Assembly (NCBI GenBank): GCA_963971575.1
Contig: OZ020622.1
Span: 13,678,279-13,742,278, forward strand
Source of the DNA: Liopterus haemorrhoidalis
Lineage: Eukaryota; Arthropoda; Insecta; Coleoptera; Dytiscidae
Length of the DNA: 64,000 nucleotides
Direction: 5' to 3'
In this document: piece after piece, positions 41,597-53,175 of the stretch
Numbering within the stretch: position 1 is the stretch's first letter
How the letters are laid out: each line of letters begins with the position of its first letter
The notes under the pieces: model-generated
What the model was told of the DNA's origin: nothing
Databases searched by the model: none
The model's input: the letters and a program-made list of their open reading frames with translations, nothing else
Program-made: the position numbers and the translations under genes

Positions 41597-41602
41597 AATA
41601 AA
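41597..41602 (+). promoter_or_regulatory. Possible poly(A) signal for TMEM135
   Basis: AATAAA 140 bases after the stop codon, the first good candidate downstream. This hexamer is frequent in AT-rich DNA. Confidence 0.4.
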
Positions 41603-41929
41603 TTTGAATTCAGATTATACTGTTGTAAAATATTTTAAAATACATATATTCTTCATCTTTGGGCATTATCACTCGGGTTGACTTTTGACCTCACTCCTCC
41701 ATTTTAATCTGTTAATTATCAGGTATTTGCATGTAACCTGTATACCAATACTCAGATACATGAACCATAACAAAGTGAATTCAACATCTCATCTTAGTCT
41801 GCAAAGAAACGTAATTAGTACACCTTCCGTCCGAGTATACATTACTTTAACGACTTATAGGATGACTTTGTGATGCGAACATTTGGATGACAGTTGTATA
41901 CTTCTCAGTCGTACCAACTACCAATTTTT
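41603..41929. other. No gene recognised
   Basis: A TTGACTTTTGACCTCACTC phrase recurs near 53310. Otherwise nothing. Confidence 0.35.
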
Positions 41930-42965
41930 AGGGTTTTGTAGGTATGACCAAAAAACCCTTATACCGTCATTTTATCGTCTGTCTGTCTGTTCGGTAAAAA
42001 TTGTAGCCAAACGGCTAAACCTATAGAGTTGAAATTTGGCATGCTTATACAACTCTTTGACCCGCACATAGGAAAAATACTAAAACATCTAAAAAAACAT
42101 ATCCCCCTAAAAATATAAACAAATATATGCTCATCGAAAAAAAATATATTTTTTTACAATTCTGTGTAGGGTATCAAATGAAAGCCCTTGGTACGTGGAT
42201 TAACGATCAAAATTTTATTTTTGCAAAATAAATTATTTTGAGCCGATTTTTGCCAAAATTGTGCAAAAAAAATTTTTGTCCCACACCCTGTAGCCCAGAT
42301 GGTTTAAACTAAAAATCTGAAAAAATTCTCAGTAATGTACATTGGTGTGAACCGGAATAGTACAACAGGAATTTTTGATCAGATTATGTTTTCGGAAAAT
42401 AACGCATTTTTTGTGTTAAATATGTAATATATTTAAACCGCTATTTAACATAATAAACGAGTGATCCTGTATAGCACAGTGGTAGCGTTCTCGCTTAGCG
42501 AGTTGAAACTACTGTAAGAAACTGTGTTCGAATCCCGTCAATTTTTATTTTTTCAGTTTTTAGTTTGCATTTTTATTTTGTTTAAATTATTTTGTCAAAA
42601 TTCTAGTTATATTTTGGTAAATGTTGCATTTAATTTTTAAAAGTGTAAATTTAATAACCAGTGGGAAGTGTTGAAATTATAATTTAATTTTCTATATTTG
42701 AAGGTATCAGAGGGCGAGGCTTATGATTTAAGCAACCAATGGAAGCCATAGGCGCAATTTTCAAAATCTTAATGAACCTTGCTATATATAAAAAAAAAAT
42801 ACTGCACATATTTAGAAACTTAAATAATGGTATTAGGCATTCGAATTAAAATTCATAAAAAAAATATTTTGACATAAAATTTGTTTTGGCATCCCAAATA
42901 ATCATCACACAGTTAATAAATACCTGCGAAATGTGTGAAAATTCACACTTCACATCAATTTTTTA
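41930..42965 (+). mobile_element. G element copy 6
   Basis: Left terminus TTTTTAGGGTTTTGTAGG, (GTCT)n, shared body, class D cassette, CCAAT (42739) and TATATATAAA (42782), and ends at the hairpin motif (42925-42957). The right inverted repeat is absent. Confidence 0.8.
42463..42540 (+). other. tRNA-like cassette, class D, inside G element 6
   Basis: TATAGCACAGTGGTAGCG is a good A box and D-arm, then CTCGCTTAGCGAG can pair as a 5-bp anticodon-like stem with too small a loop. B box TGTTCGAATCCCG and a T-rich tract follow. The best class D example. Confidence 0.6.
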
Positions 42966-43771
42966 GTTTTTGTTTACAACTTAACTTTTAGAAGTTTATT
43001 AAGTTGATAAGAAGTTTATTAAGAACATATAATTAAATATAAACTTAGCACAATTAAACAATATTTATAAATTGGTTACTAGAATTGGTTCTAAAACCAA
43101 ACTGTTGTCTGTCACCTGAACCTAAAATTTTTTAAGTTGGCAGTGAAGAGTGTCACAAAGTAATAAAAGATGGAAGGTATCACTGTCTCTTATTTTTTCC
43201 CCCCACTATATTCTGTAGTAGCAAAAGTTGAAATGACGTCAGAGTTGGATAGTATTGAAAAAAGTATTGAAAGAAGTACAGAGCGATCAAGAAATCTTGT
43301 CCGTTATGCAACACTTGACAGAAACATTTAGTTATCAAACTTATTTCCAAGGACATGTACACATAGACGTACATTCTATTTTTATTACCTTATACGATTT
43401 GATTATTAAATGAACACTATTTTTCTCTACACGCCAATGTGTTGACAACAGGTATTAAGTTAGAAACACATATTTTCGTTGATTCTCGGGTGACTTCGGA
43501 CCAACGAAGTAATCTGATTGGTTCTTTGTTAAATTGTGATTTTCAGCTGTAGATTAGAACACAGTTTTGATATTTTTAAACTCAATGTTTACTGTTATGT
43601 AACTGACAAGAAATTTTGATCGCACGGTATAATGTAGAACGGACTTAACTTTCCTTACGAAAAGTGTTAACAAAATCTGAACAATCCGACTAATCTTGTG
43701 ACGTCACCAGATCAATCTGAGCAATTTTGTAGATTGGCTAAACGTAAACGCCTATTATCATGTCTCATATA
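42966..43771. other. No gene recognised
   Basis: Moderately AT-rich; no domains or terminal repeats identified. Confidence 0.4.
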
Positions 43772-44284
43772 CCATAGGTGTCCAAATTATTAGGGACAGT
43801 ACACCTCCCTTGCAATTTTCTAGTTTAAATGCATTTTGTGAGAAAATAAATTGTTTTTAAATCATTTTTCTTCTATATTCTTGTTGCTGGTATCATTATT
43901 ATTTTAAAAAGCGGGAGATCGCCAAAGAAATCATCACCACCAAGCGGCTATTTATAGAAACCCTTATCAGAGAGTGGCATCACAACCCCAATCTCCGACA
44001 CAACGCAAAAGTCTGCATAGAAAGCATGCCCAAACGCTTGGAAGACGCAATCGCAGCAAAGGGTGGCACTACAAAATATTAAGATTTTACTTAATTTGTT
44101 AAATTAATAGTTTTTATACAAAAATAAATGGTTATGAATAAGCAATTATGTCGTTTTATATTATAAATAAAGCACTCTAATGAATAAAAATAAATACGAG
44201 ACCCAAAACCACTTATTTCCTCATTAAATTCATTTGAAAACTACAGAAAATTTGTACTGTCCCTAATAATTTGGCAACCCACTG
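43772..44284 (+). mobile_element. Tc1-like element, deleted (513 bp)
   Basis: The inverted ends share CCAAATTATTAGGGACAGT, with TA on both sides (43770-43771, 44285-44286). Only the transposase C-terminus remains inside. Confidence 0.88.
43916..44082 (+). pseudogene. Tc1-like transposase C-terminus
   Basis: About 55 codons: KRLFIETLIREWHHNP, then CIESMPKRLEDAIAAK and GGTTKY before the stop. The SMPKR ... AKGGxTKY ending is diagnostic of Tc1-family transposases. All catalytic residues lie in the deleted part. Confidence 0.85.
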
Positions 44285-45096
44285 TAAGCTGTGAAGACAG
44301 CCACGTCCTTGTTAAATTAAAACTTTTTGTATTATTCTTTGTTTTATTAGATATCTGTAACTATTTCATAAATAAAATCATTCTAATTAATTAAAATTGT
44401 AAATGTATATCATATTTTAGGACAGATGGAGTAATTTTTTTCGTCAACAATTCCTGTAAGCATTGATTAACAAAAAAGCACATTGACTTATTTGATAATC
44501 TAACATTTGTCGGCCAGCTGAGTTTGCAGTAAAACATTCTTATATTTTGTCTGTAAAAAATAACATTTGAATTGTAATATCGATCAGTACAGTCCAAACC
44601 AAAACTCGCATACGTTTTATTAGAGTTTTACGTTATTTTTTACGTTACGCCTTAACTTTCACGGATCATTTAACAATCTATTTATATTATTTATACTTGT
44701 TTTACCATTCCGTATTACATTTATGTAATATCTAACGTTTTAAGTAATACTCTAAATGTCATTGAACTTAGTGCAGTAACCCCTAAATTCACCCTCAAAT
44801 CGAGGGTTGAATTTCGTTTCCTGTTGTTTCAAATTAAAATAAATATTTGGACGGAAGTAATTTTTCAGTATTTTTTTGTAATTTTAGATTTTAGACAAAA
44901 ATTAAACGGTTTAAAATTTCTAACGCATCAGTAGTTACCACAAATAAACAGCCAATTTAATTAAAACAACAAAGAAGGGTTTTTGTAAAATGTTATAAAA
45001 ATATGTGAGTGTTAATTATGTTTGGAGTTCAAATAAACCACAAAACAACAGAAGAGAACGATAAAAAATACCTGCCGTCGATCAACACTGTCAGAA
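44285..45096. other. No gene recognised
   Basis: AT-rich, apparently unique sequence. Confidence 0.4.
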
Positions 45097-45596
45097 CAGG
45101 CATGTGCAACCTACGGCCCGCGGGCCGGAACCAGCCCGTTGTCTCATTTTGTCCAGCCTGCGATATCTATCCAAAATTCCATTGAATTTGGCCCGTGAGT
45201 ATTTCTTTGTTTTCAGATATCAAATGCGGTTAAACGGTTAATGTTGCTATATTGAGAACTAACACGCTCGGATACGCAGTCTGGTGGTCAAATAATGTAC
45301 TACGCGACTGTAGTACTGTTTGAAATTATTACATATGGTCTGGTGTTGATTTTTTGTTAGATCGTCGATAGATACATTTTCATAAAATAAAAATGTACTG
45401 TGCTTAAATTAACCTGTTCCCTGTTAGCATATTGACATCTGAATACTAGACAATTCAGCCATTTTGCCATGAATTACAGCTCCGCCAACGGTAATGTCAC
45501 TTCTCAATAACAAGCGCCACTTTCTCTGCAAATGGAACTACTTGAGCTACTGGAGAACTAAGATTAAAAGTCAAAGATGAAGGACATTTCACTAAT

Positions 45597-45728
45597 GGCC
45601 GGTTGCTAAAGTAAGAATTATCCCTAACTCTTTAAGTTAAAATCATTTGTTTTTGTATGTTCTAATATACAAATACAAATGATTTTAACTTGAGTTAGAG
45701 AAAACTACGTTAGCAATCCGCCATAATT
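45597..45728. mobile_element. Fold-back MITE (~130 bp)
   Basis: Near-perfect hairpin: AAATCATTTGTTTTTGTAT against ATACAAATACAAATGATTT, with outer arms AACTC/GAGTT and GGTTGCTAA/TTAGCAA. Confidence 0.75.
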
Positions 45729-45789
45729 GAGTTTTATAAGATATATTTCCTACTTGACAAATTTCCGAAACTCACAGCTTTTGTTTAGA

Positions 45790-45975
45790 AGAGAATTGCG
45801 CTCTTTGGAAGCATTTACAAATGTGAGCAGTTATTTTCTAGGTTGAAGTTCGTTAAATAAAACAAGGACGCGAATAACGGATTCGCAACTAGAAAACACG
45901 TTGCGTGTTGCTACATCAGTTGTTTCCCTGAACATTGACAAACTTGTGAGCAATATGTCCCAACCGTCCCATTAA
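45790..45975 (+). pseudogene. hAT transposase dimerisation-domain relic
   Basis: ALFGSIYKCEQLFSRLKFVK, then a +1 frameshift, then KTRTRITDSQLENTLRVATS to SQPSH and a stop. This is the C-terminal signature of the hAT group that includes GTF2IRD2/ZBED-like domesticated genes. The frameshift makes it non-functional. Confidence 0.87.
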
Positions 45976-46206
45976 AATTAAATAAACATTTTGTTTTTAT
46001 CTAACAATGTTTGTGCATTTAAAAGATTTTTTATTTTTTTCTTGTGTTTTTATATGAATGTTATGAACTTATATATTTTTTTGTATAGTTTAGAAAATTT
46101 AGAATGTTTTATTTTTTTATAATAAAGACACTTTCGGTGAATTAAAAAAAAAAAAAAAAAACTGATCCTTAAAAAAGTTCTGGCCCGCGAATGTAATTCA
46201 TACCTG

Positions 46207-46377
46207 CTGTAGAACATGGGCTTCGCTTGGCGGTTCGTTATTAATGACAAAATTTTTGTTTTAACTTGGAACAATATACCTTCTCGTAATAAGATGACCA
46301 AATGGAAGACAATACTATAAATATGTGAAAGACCAAAATTAAACTTTTTCTAAACAATATTTTTATTTTTACAATAA
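46207..46377. other. No gene recognised
   Basis: Short unique sequence between two hAT elements. Confidence 0.35.
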
Positions 46378-46385
46378 GCCGCTAG

Positions 46386-46662
46386 CAGGGGCGCGCCAAT
46401 CTAAGGGTGCAAGGAGTGCAGCGCACACGGGCGGCAAATTTCAGGGGCGGAAAAAAGCCTCTTCAATCATTGTTTAATAATGTTATTTAAAATGTGAGTT
46501 TTTTTTAAATTTTTTACAGTCAAATGATAATTTTCAAATGGATTTAAAAATATGAGATTATATAGATACATTTAAAATTTTATTGTGTTTTATTGTCGAC
46601 ATACGTAGGGGCGGCAAATAAACTCTTGCACCCAGGCGGCAAATTTCGTTGGCGCGCCACTA
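46386..46662. mobile_element. hAT MITE with exact 8-bp target duplication
   Basis: CAGGGGCGCGCCAA and, inverted, TAGTGGCGCGCCAA. GCCGCTAG flanks both sides (46378-46385, 46663-46670). 277 bp, GC-rich ends. The target is at or near the 3' end of a Helitron relic. Confidence 0.88.
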
Positions 46663-46689
46663 GCCGCTAGCAGGCAAAGGTTGTTGCTA

Positions 46690-47165
46690 GAACTGACACG
46701 CGAACACGCTACATATAATTGCCTACGCGAGAAGCATGGACTCCGCAAATCAACGCCAGCTATCTTCAGCGTTTGACCCTGTTACTTACTAACAGTCAAC
46801 GCAAAACCCTGACAAATTTGACATGTTTGAGCTGAAATGGTAAAATTATAGGATTGGTATTCTAAAGATTAACATCTTTTTGTGTGTAGCACTACCACCT
46901 CTTTGCCTGTACCACAATCAGTTATAATGGTTGTCTCTACTACATAGTCTCTAAAAATGTTCACCTGTAACCGTGTTCCATTACATGATTTTGGCAGGTT
47001 TAAATTCCTCAGTAACATTACTGGTACACTTACTTTCAAAGGAAAAGCGTTCTGTAATCCTGAGGAGTTAAGAAAATTCAAGAATTAGACTGGATATTGA
47101 ATGAAATCTTGCTCATCTACAACTGTGTCGACAGGCATGTATGAACGGGGCAGAGATACAAACTG
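46690..47165 (-). pseudogene. Helitron Rep/helicase, C-terminal fragment
   Basis: Minus strand, with breaks: VDTVVDEQDFIQYPV, FLNSSGLQNAF, VPVMLLRNLNLPKSCNGTRL, GFALTVSK-stop-QGQTLKIAG, then VDLRSPCFSRRQLYVACSRV. These are motifs of the Pif1-like helicase of Helitron Rep/Hel proteins (the last two correspond to helicase motifs V and VI). Helitrons replicate by rolling circle. Stops, frameshifts and lack of the Rep domain show it is dead. No trans-acting source for the HINE-type elements is visible; this fragment is from a canonical Helitron/helentron-group helicase but is too short to say which. Confidence 0.85.
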
Positions 47166-47912
47166 ACCCCAGAATACTTTCCCCGTAAAAATTTTACTTT
47201 CAATAACTTTCAAGTTTACAATCCGTAAGAGATATTAAAAAAATGTTGAAATAATAGTTATCTGTGTACCGTGGCCAAAAGTAGATCTTTTTCGGTCGCA
47301 TCTGAATTCAAACAGATAAGGAAATTGCTCTATGAATTGCAGATCTGCAATAGCAGATCTATTAATTGGCAAGAGTGCACGAAGAGCTACCCCACGTTTA
47401 AATGACAAATTTTGACATATTTTGGACTGTTTGAAACTAAAAAAATCCAACTGTTTGGATTAAAAAAATATTTTAGAAACAGTCCAACGTTACCCAGTAA
47501 TGGACAAGAATTGATGATGATAAAGTATTTCATATAAGTCATGTGATAACTACCTACATTTTTATTGTATCTCAAAAACAAAAAACTTTTTATTCCAAGA
47601 GAAGCCGTTTTTTGAAATATTAATGAAGAAGCTACAGATGAAAATTTTTATTATTTAGTTGTACTTCTTAATATCTGATTTACAGTATTTCAGGTTGGAA
47701 GTCATCCATTTTCATTATTAAATAAAATAATTACTTAAATAATTTATTTAAGTGATTGATTACTTCATTATTTAGAAATTTCATTACTTTATTCCTCAAG
47801 AAAAATCAGTCTAAAGATACTAGATCTTAAAAAATCTAACAACCCAAAGTGTTTTTTCATGTGAGTTATCAAACTAAATAATCCAAAAATTCCGTTATTT
47901 TTTTTTAATATA
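47166..47912. other. No gene recognised
   Basis: A stretch near 47250-47330 (TGTGTACCGTGGCCAAA, CAAACAGATAAGG) resembles 17408-17480, so it holds a weak dispersed repeat. Nothing else. Confidence 0.35.
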
Positions 47913-48478
47913 CGAGGGAACGTCAGTAATTAGGTCACAAACCGATGTTGGAAAGCTGAAAATAGCAGTGAGCTATTTCCAAAAGTGTCATTAGGTGGCA
48001 GCACAATCCAGCTTGATAACACTAAGTGAAAGTTGCCGTGTGCGTGCGCAGGCAGAGTGAAAATGGCGACCGTGCTCGAAGAGTATGCGAAAGAGCAACG
48101 TGCTGTTGTGAGTTTTTTGTGGGCAAAAGGACTTCCTGCAAAGAATATCCATAAGGAAATGTATCCTGTTTACAGAAAAGAGTGTCGCGTAAAACAGTGT
48201 ACAACTGGGTCGAGAAATTATCTTAAGGGCGCTTAAAAGTTGTTGAACAGCGAAATGGGCGCCCCCGTTCAGATGGCGGGGCTGTGCGAAAACGATCGTG
48301 GGGTTATTCCAATGAACCGCCATCAACCACCCCCAAAACCAACATTACTGCAAAGAAAGTTATACTTTGTTGTTGGTGGGATTGGAAGGGCATTGTTTAT
48401 TATGAACTTTTGACGCGTAACCAGACAATCAACTCTGAAAAATATTGCAATCAGTTGGATAACTTGAAGGAAGCAATA

Positions 48479-49397
48479 GGGGATAGGCATGATTTTTAAT
48501 TTTTTTTTTATTATATTCCTCTTGTTGCATATAAACATGAAAAACAGTTTTTATTATTTTTTTTTTTAATTTGAAGGCTTAAAAAAATCATAAATGTATG
48601 TAGCGCGCGAAATCGACGTGTGACGTCATACCCCTTCTAACTGACGCATGACACTACTAGCTTACCCAGCGTACATAGTCTGTTCTGAACTTATTTGTTT
48701 GTATAACTTTTATAGGTTATGTAAAGTTAGAGTGATTTTAATTAAAATAAAGTTTAATTCTATAAAAACAATTTATACATGTTTACCGAATTAAATTTTA
48801 TATTAAAATATATAAAATATGGAAGATCCAGGCCCCAGTACTTCAAAACATTATCGAAAATATTGTTCAGTACCGATGTGCACAACTAGAAATCCAAAAA
48901 AACAATTTATATCATTACCTGATGGCGAAAAACAACAGAAAAGGCGAAATTTGTGGCTGGAAGCTATAGGGCGAAATAACACCGATATTTCAGAAAAAAG
49001 TAAATTTTATGTTGTGTGCATAAATGCATCAATGTTGGGTAAATTATCACTCTGAGCCCTAACAAAATTTTTATCTGCCATTTTAATAATAAATGCGTGA
49101 AAAATTGTTTAAAAACAAATACAAAACTCTCGAACAATACAATATACACACGTGTAAAGATTATGTTGTAGCTGTATCTGTGACGTGAAACCCCTATCGT
49201 TTGACGCCACACTCAGTCGTTTTTACTCGGCAACATTCGCGCCGTGGTCGGCTTATTTCAAATTTACAATATTTTAATTAAAAAATTTGGCTATAATATT
49301 AATTAAAATGTGATTTTTGTTTTGTTAGGTGACATAACTAACATTAACATATCAAAATAATGTAGTTTTAAGGAAATACAATTTTATGCGTATCCCC
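48479..49397 (+). mobile_element. THAP-domain DNA transposon relic in the mariner
   Basis: The ends GGGGATAGGCATGATTTT and, inverted, GGGGATACGCATAAAATT are flanked by TA on both sides (48477-48478, 49398-49399). It encodes a THAP zinc-finger remnant. TA duplication plus THAP suggests an ISL2EU-like or other PIF-related group over P elements (8 bp), but no catalytic region remains. Confidence 0.75.
48819..49055 (+). pseudogene. THAP-type C2CH zinc-finger fragment
   Basis: MEDPGPSTSKHYRKYCSVPMC opens with the first Cys pair of a THAP finger (C-x4-C), followed by FISLPDGEKQQKRRNLWLEAI (the conserved W) and KFYVVC, the third Cys. The final His of C2CH is missing: the frame runs CINASML to a stop, so the domain is truncated or mutated. 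THAP domains bind DNA at transposon ends. Nothing of the nuclease or transposase that usually accompanies it is left in the 919-bp element. Confidence 0.75.
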
Positions 49398-49745
49398 TAT
49401 TGAACAGAAACGCCCAGAATTAGCCAATCATAAAGGAGTAGTCTTCGATCAGGATAACGCTAGACCATACGTATCTTTGGTCACCCGACAAAAGTTGTTG
49501 GAACATGGTTGGGATGTGTTGCCTCATCCACCATATAGTCCCGACTTCGCATCGTCAGATTACCACCTGTTCGGCTATTTACAAAATTCTTTGAACGGAA
49601 AATCATTCAGTTCTCTGGAAGATTGCAAACAGCACCTGGATGAGTTTTTTAGCTCAAGTCAGGGACTTTCCATGAGAGTGGGATTATGAAACTGCCAGAA
49701 AGATGGCGAACTGTTATAAAACAAAATGGAGAATACATTCTTTAA

Positions 49746-50337
49746 TAAACTTAATTGTATTATAGAAATTTTTCTACCTTATACCTTATAAATCGGCGGA
49801 GACTTTCCAAACAACCCAATATAAACCAATATAAACAACTTATCTACGTCTATAACGAATTTGTCCCATTGTTTAAATGAACAAACTCTAGTTACCGTTT
49901 ATTAAAGTAAGCAATTATCTTAATTTTAATTTAGTTATTGTAATATAATGGTCACATACACGTACATGAAGAATGTCTGAGCATTTATATGAGTAAATTA
50001 CAGCTATTTAGAGTTCTAATCTTTAACGAGCTGGGGCATTCATTGTCAATGTTAAATATATTCCAAAACAGCCCATTTGAATTCTATAAATGATGGGCGT
50101 CCGTTGCCTTTACCCGAGGCTTAGGTATTGTCTCTCCTCATTCAATGTTACAGACGGAAGTTACCGAATATTACGTGATTTAGGGACAATTATTAAAGGT
50201 CCGAATACAAATGAGAAGAATTAGTGACAGATTTAAATCAAGACATTTTCAAAAGGTTACTTATATTACTTCGAAAAAATAATAACTCGAATAATTAAGG
50301 AAGAGTGGGTAGGAATTAAATTTAATTTAAATTTTTA
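49746..50337. other. No gene recognised
   Basis: No similarity or structure identified. Confidence 0.4.
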
Positions 50338-51260
50338 GAGACAGAATAGATTATCACTTGAAAGTAAACACGGAAAAATCAAAAATCATGATTTTTGGGA
50401 AAGGAGGAAGAAGATCGATAGCAACAAAATGGACATTAAATGAAAAAACCATTGAAGATGTGAGAGAATTTAAATATCTGGGATACATATTACAAAAAAA
50501 CGGCGGAGAAGACGCACACATAAGACAAATAAGAAAGAAAATAAGTGTTGCCCCAATTATGGAGCATAGGAGAAAGAAAATTTAAAAAGAGATTCCAAAC
50601 AAGGATGATGCTTTTTGACAGCATAATCAAATGTATGATTATGTACGGCACAGAAATATGGCGCTGGAAGGAAAGAAAAGAAATTGAAAGATTATCACTA
50701 CAACCAGATAATAAAATTCATCAATACTAAATCTGCGTTCAGAGATCTTAAATTAGTCAACTATAGACCATGACTTTTGCAATGTTGATTGTCACTAACA
50801 ACTTTGCCATATGGTAACGCGAGCAATCATTCCGAGCTCTAAATTTATTGCGTTGTACGTTGTCGATTGTAGACAGTTTTCCAAAGTTTGTAGTTAGTGA
50901 GTTGTTTTAATGAAATAGGCATATAAACACATTGGCTCAGTCTATATCGTAGAGAACGTTTACATTGTATGCCTTTACATAACCTACAAAAAATGTCATC
51001 GCACCGATTACAACAAATTTTGCCCAAAATTACATAGACGAACCGTATATATGATCAATTTAGGAAATTAGGTTAGGTTTACTGAAGAACGGATGAACAA
51101 AAAATGTGCAGGATGAGAGGAAAGAGAGACCTTGGAGCATATGATGAAGAAATATGGAGAAATGAAATTTAAAAAAGGAACAAGAGAAGGCACGTTGTGT
51201 GAGTCAGGGCAAAGATGGCAATGAATGGAGAACGTCTTAGAGAGAAAAGAAGATTTGAGA
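50338..51260 (+). pseudogene. LINE reverse-transcriptase tail, frameshifted
   Basis: HLKVNTEKSKIMIFGKGG, EDVREFKYLGYILQKNGG and AHIRQIRKKI, then a frameshift to SIGERKFKKRFQTRMMLFD and MYGTEIWRWKERKEIERL. After the MITE, ERMNKKCARM ... ETLEHMMKKYGEM resembles the C-terminal Cys/His finger. This layout is typical of the R2/R4/Dong group of insect LINEs. Frameshifts and the insertion make it dead. Confidence 0.75.
50730..51074 (+). mobile_element. Harbinger-type MITE fragment, 'AGCCGCATTC' family
   Basis: It matches the left ~340 bp of 11811-12377 (CATATAAACACATT, ATGCCTTTACATAACCTA, ATATGATCAATTTAGG). The right half is missing. Confidence 0.7.
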
Positions 51261-51395
51261 CGAAGATTCAACAACAATTAGAATACGTATTTGAAAATAA
51301 ATTAAATTAAACTGTTTGTAAATATGTAGATTTTAACCGAAAGGTACAAATAAAATAACTATCTATCTATCAGGTTGTCAAGGATGAAATTTGTA

Positions 51396-51731
51396 TAGTG
51401 CGTTCAAAGGTTAGTTTGCAGTATAGCTCTTATGGCAAATGGGAGCGGTGTTGCCAAATATTGTAAAAGTGTCAAATGTGTCAATTATAATAATATGAGT
51501 TATAATAATAATAGTTGATTTACAAAAATCAACTCTTATAAAACTCAAAATAATACTCAACAAAAACAAATGGCCATTTGTAGAATACTGCGTCTTCACA
51601 GATCAGCGCGTTTTAGAGCTGGCAACGTCGACAAGCAAGAAAAGGATAGCGTCATTGTGTAAACCCATTAGAGAGTGTGAAAAAGAACTACTCCATATGC
51701 CCTGTACTGCAAACACCTTTGAACGCACTAT
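51396..51731. mobile_element. TIR MITE (~336 bp)
   Basis: TATAGTGCGTTCAAAGG on the left and its complement on the right; inner arms TTTGCAGTA/TACTGCAAA. Probable TA duplication. Confidence 0.72.
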
Positions 51732-51834
51732 AGTTAATAATATTGCCAACTTTAACAGCTTATTATTTGACATTGGCTTAATATTTTACCGTTGTTTTTT
51801 TTTTTTTGTTGTTGGAAAGATACACATCTCGCCT

Positions 51835-51912
51835 AAATTAAATTAAACTGTATGTAAATAATATGTAGTTTTTAACCGAAAGGTATAAATAAAATAACTA
51901 ACTAACTACTTG
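51835..51912 (+). mobile_element. Severely 5'-truncated R4/Dong-like LINE (3' end only)
   Basis: About 78 bp match 51295-51372 (AATTAAACTGTATGTAAAT, TTTAACCGAAAGGTA) and end in AACTAACTAACT. Confidence 0.75.
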
Positions 51913-53175
51913 TTCATACAGTTACGACTGGATTATATAAGATTTTATTTGTTAAAAATATTTTTGGATTTCTGGAAAAATAAACGAAATGATTTTGACA
52001 CGAAAAAATCTGCCTAAAGTTGTTGCAAACATTCATCATGCATTTTGGGATGATAGCATAGGTTCTCTATTGTCCATAACTTATTTTAACTTAGTTTTTG
52101 TATTTTTTTGTACTTTCAACTACAATAAATTTATTATTATTATATATCTATAAAATCTTAAAACGTGTGAAAAATCTACAAGTCACTTATGTTGTTTTTT
52201 TATAAGAAAACATCCAAGAAAGTTTTGAAATATTGATACACGAAAAGGTTAGAAAAAATTAACAAAAATTTGATGAAATATTCTCCAGGGTCTCATAATC
52301 CATATTTACTTTTTTTCCCTATATTTTTTGCTTCTTTTTTTCATATTTTGGCATGTTATACAATTCATTATCCTTTCGTCTTGCGTGATTTTTTCAATCA
52401 AGTCTTCTTACAAGAACATCATTTTGCAATCTGTCAATGTCAATATATTATATATATATAAACGTATACACGTTTAATAAAGTCTTGTTCTTGCTTTATA
52501 TCAGACATCCGCTACCAACCATCCGTTACCGGTAAATTATTTAAGAGATGCCAAAAATAGAAACATACAAAATTTATAGGATCCCTAAAAAGGATAAATG
52601 TAATACGAAAGCAAAGATTTATATTGGAAAACTGAATTATATTTAATAGTATTGGGGCTTTGAAGAGGATCAGTTTAGAACTCTTTATTTTATTTATTTA
52701 TTTTTTCAGACAGTTCTTTTTTGTTGCCACAAAAGTTCATCCTAATTCGGACCAGGCTATTTCAATTCTAAGTAAAAGGACGTTTTCATATACACTGGCG
52801 AAACCAGTGCCGGTTCTAACCATTGCTGTCTTTCACACATACCGGCAAAACCGGCACCGGCATTTACCACTGCAATCTTTCCATAGAGTTAATAGAGAGA
52901 ATGATGATTCTCTTTTTTTGCATAAAAAATTGTATTTTGTGTGTCAATATAGTGTGTAGTAGTTGGACTTTTTATTTTCATAGTTTGATTCCTGTTGTAA
53001 GTTCTATTATAGTTTTCATAGGTTTTTTTTTTAATTTTATTTATTTTACGTCGGCCTATTTCTGCAACGAGGCTAATAGCCGAGTTTTCATAGTTTAAGG
53101 TTAGTACAGTTTTTTTAGTTTTTAAATATCTAGTTTTGTGTACTGTGTATTTAAATTGTGTATAAATTAGTTAAA
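51913..53175. other. No gene recognised
   Basis: AT-rich with short TATA runs (52446-52460) and an imperfect duplication around ACCGGCAAAACCGGC (52800-52870). Open frames at 52660-53098 show no recognisable domain. Confidence 0.4.

Larger units (their letters stand above)
45097..46206 (+). mobile_element. hAT element 'CAGGCATGTGCAACC'
   Basis: The left end CAGGCATGTGCAACC is followed by CGGCCCGCGGGCCGG; the right end is GGCCCGCGAATG ... CATACCTG. The flanks CTGTCAGAA and CTGTAGAA are an 8-bp duplication with one extra base. It contains a transposase tail and a fold-back MITE. Confidence 0.78.
48063..49690 (+). pseudogene. Mariner transposase relic, split
   Basis: MATVLEEYAKEQRAVVSFLWAKGLPAKN, IHKEMYPVYRKECR (HTH region), then a frameshifted RKTVYNWVEK-like part, a large loss including the first D, KVILCCWWDWKGIVYYELL and YCNQLDNLKEAI. 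After the insertion: RPELANHKGVVFDQDNARP (second D) and HPPYSPDFASSDYHLFG (third D). The order is that of mariner-family transposases. Several frameshifts are present. Confidence 0.82.
47913..49745 (+). mobile_element. Mariner 'CGAGGGAACGTCAG' split by a THAP-type element
   Basis: Left end CGAGGGAACGTCAGTAATT preceded by TA (47911-47912). Right terminus not recognised, probably lost. The transposase frame begins ATGGCGACCG (48063) and ends near 49745. A 919-bp element interrupts it at 48479-49397. Confidence 0.82.
50338..51370 (+). mobile_element. R4/Dong-like non-LTR 3' fragment, interrupted by a MITE
   Basis: RT C-terminal coding at 50338-50729 and a zinc-knuckle-like tail plus 3' UTR at 51075-51370. 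The 3' end is AAATAAAATAACTATCTATC, that is, a TAAC/CTAT simple repeat. Another copy of the same 3' end is at 51835-51912. Confidence 0.72.

Noticed and set aside
578..42540. tRNA genes at the G-element cassettes
   Set aside because: A and B boxes are recognisable, but acceptor and anticodon arms do not form a proper cloverleaf and no anticodon loop of seven is present. I list them as tRNA-like sequence.
46050..46301. 83-codon minus-strand protein near 46.1 kb
   Set aside because: It overlaps the right end of a hAT element and reads through an A/T homopolymer; no domain.
52660..53098. Two overlapping proteins of 91-99 residues with hydrophobic stretches
   Set aside because: Low-complexity, T-rich DNA gives Phe/Leu/Ile-rich frames by chance. 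No motif, splice or homology evidence.
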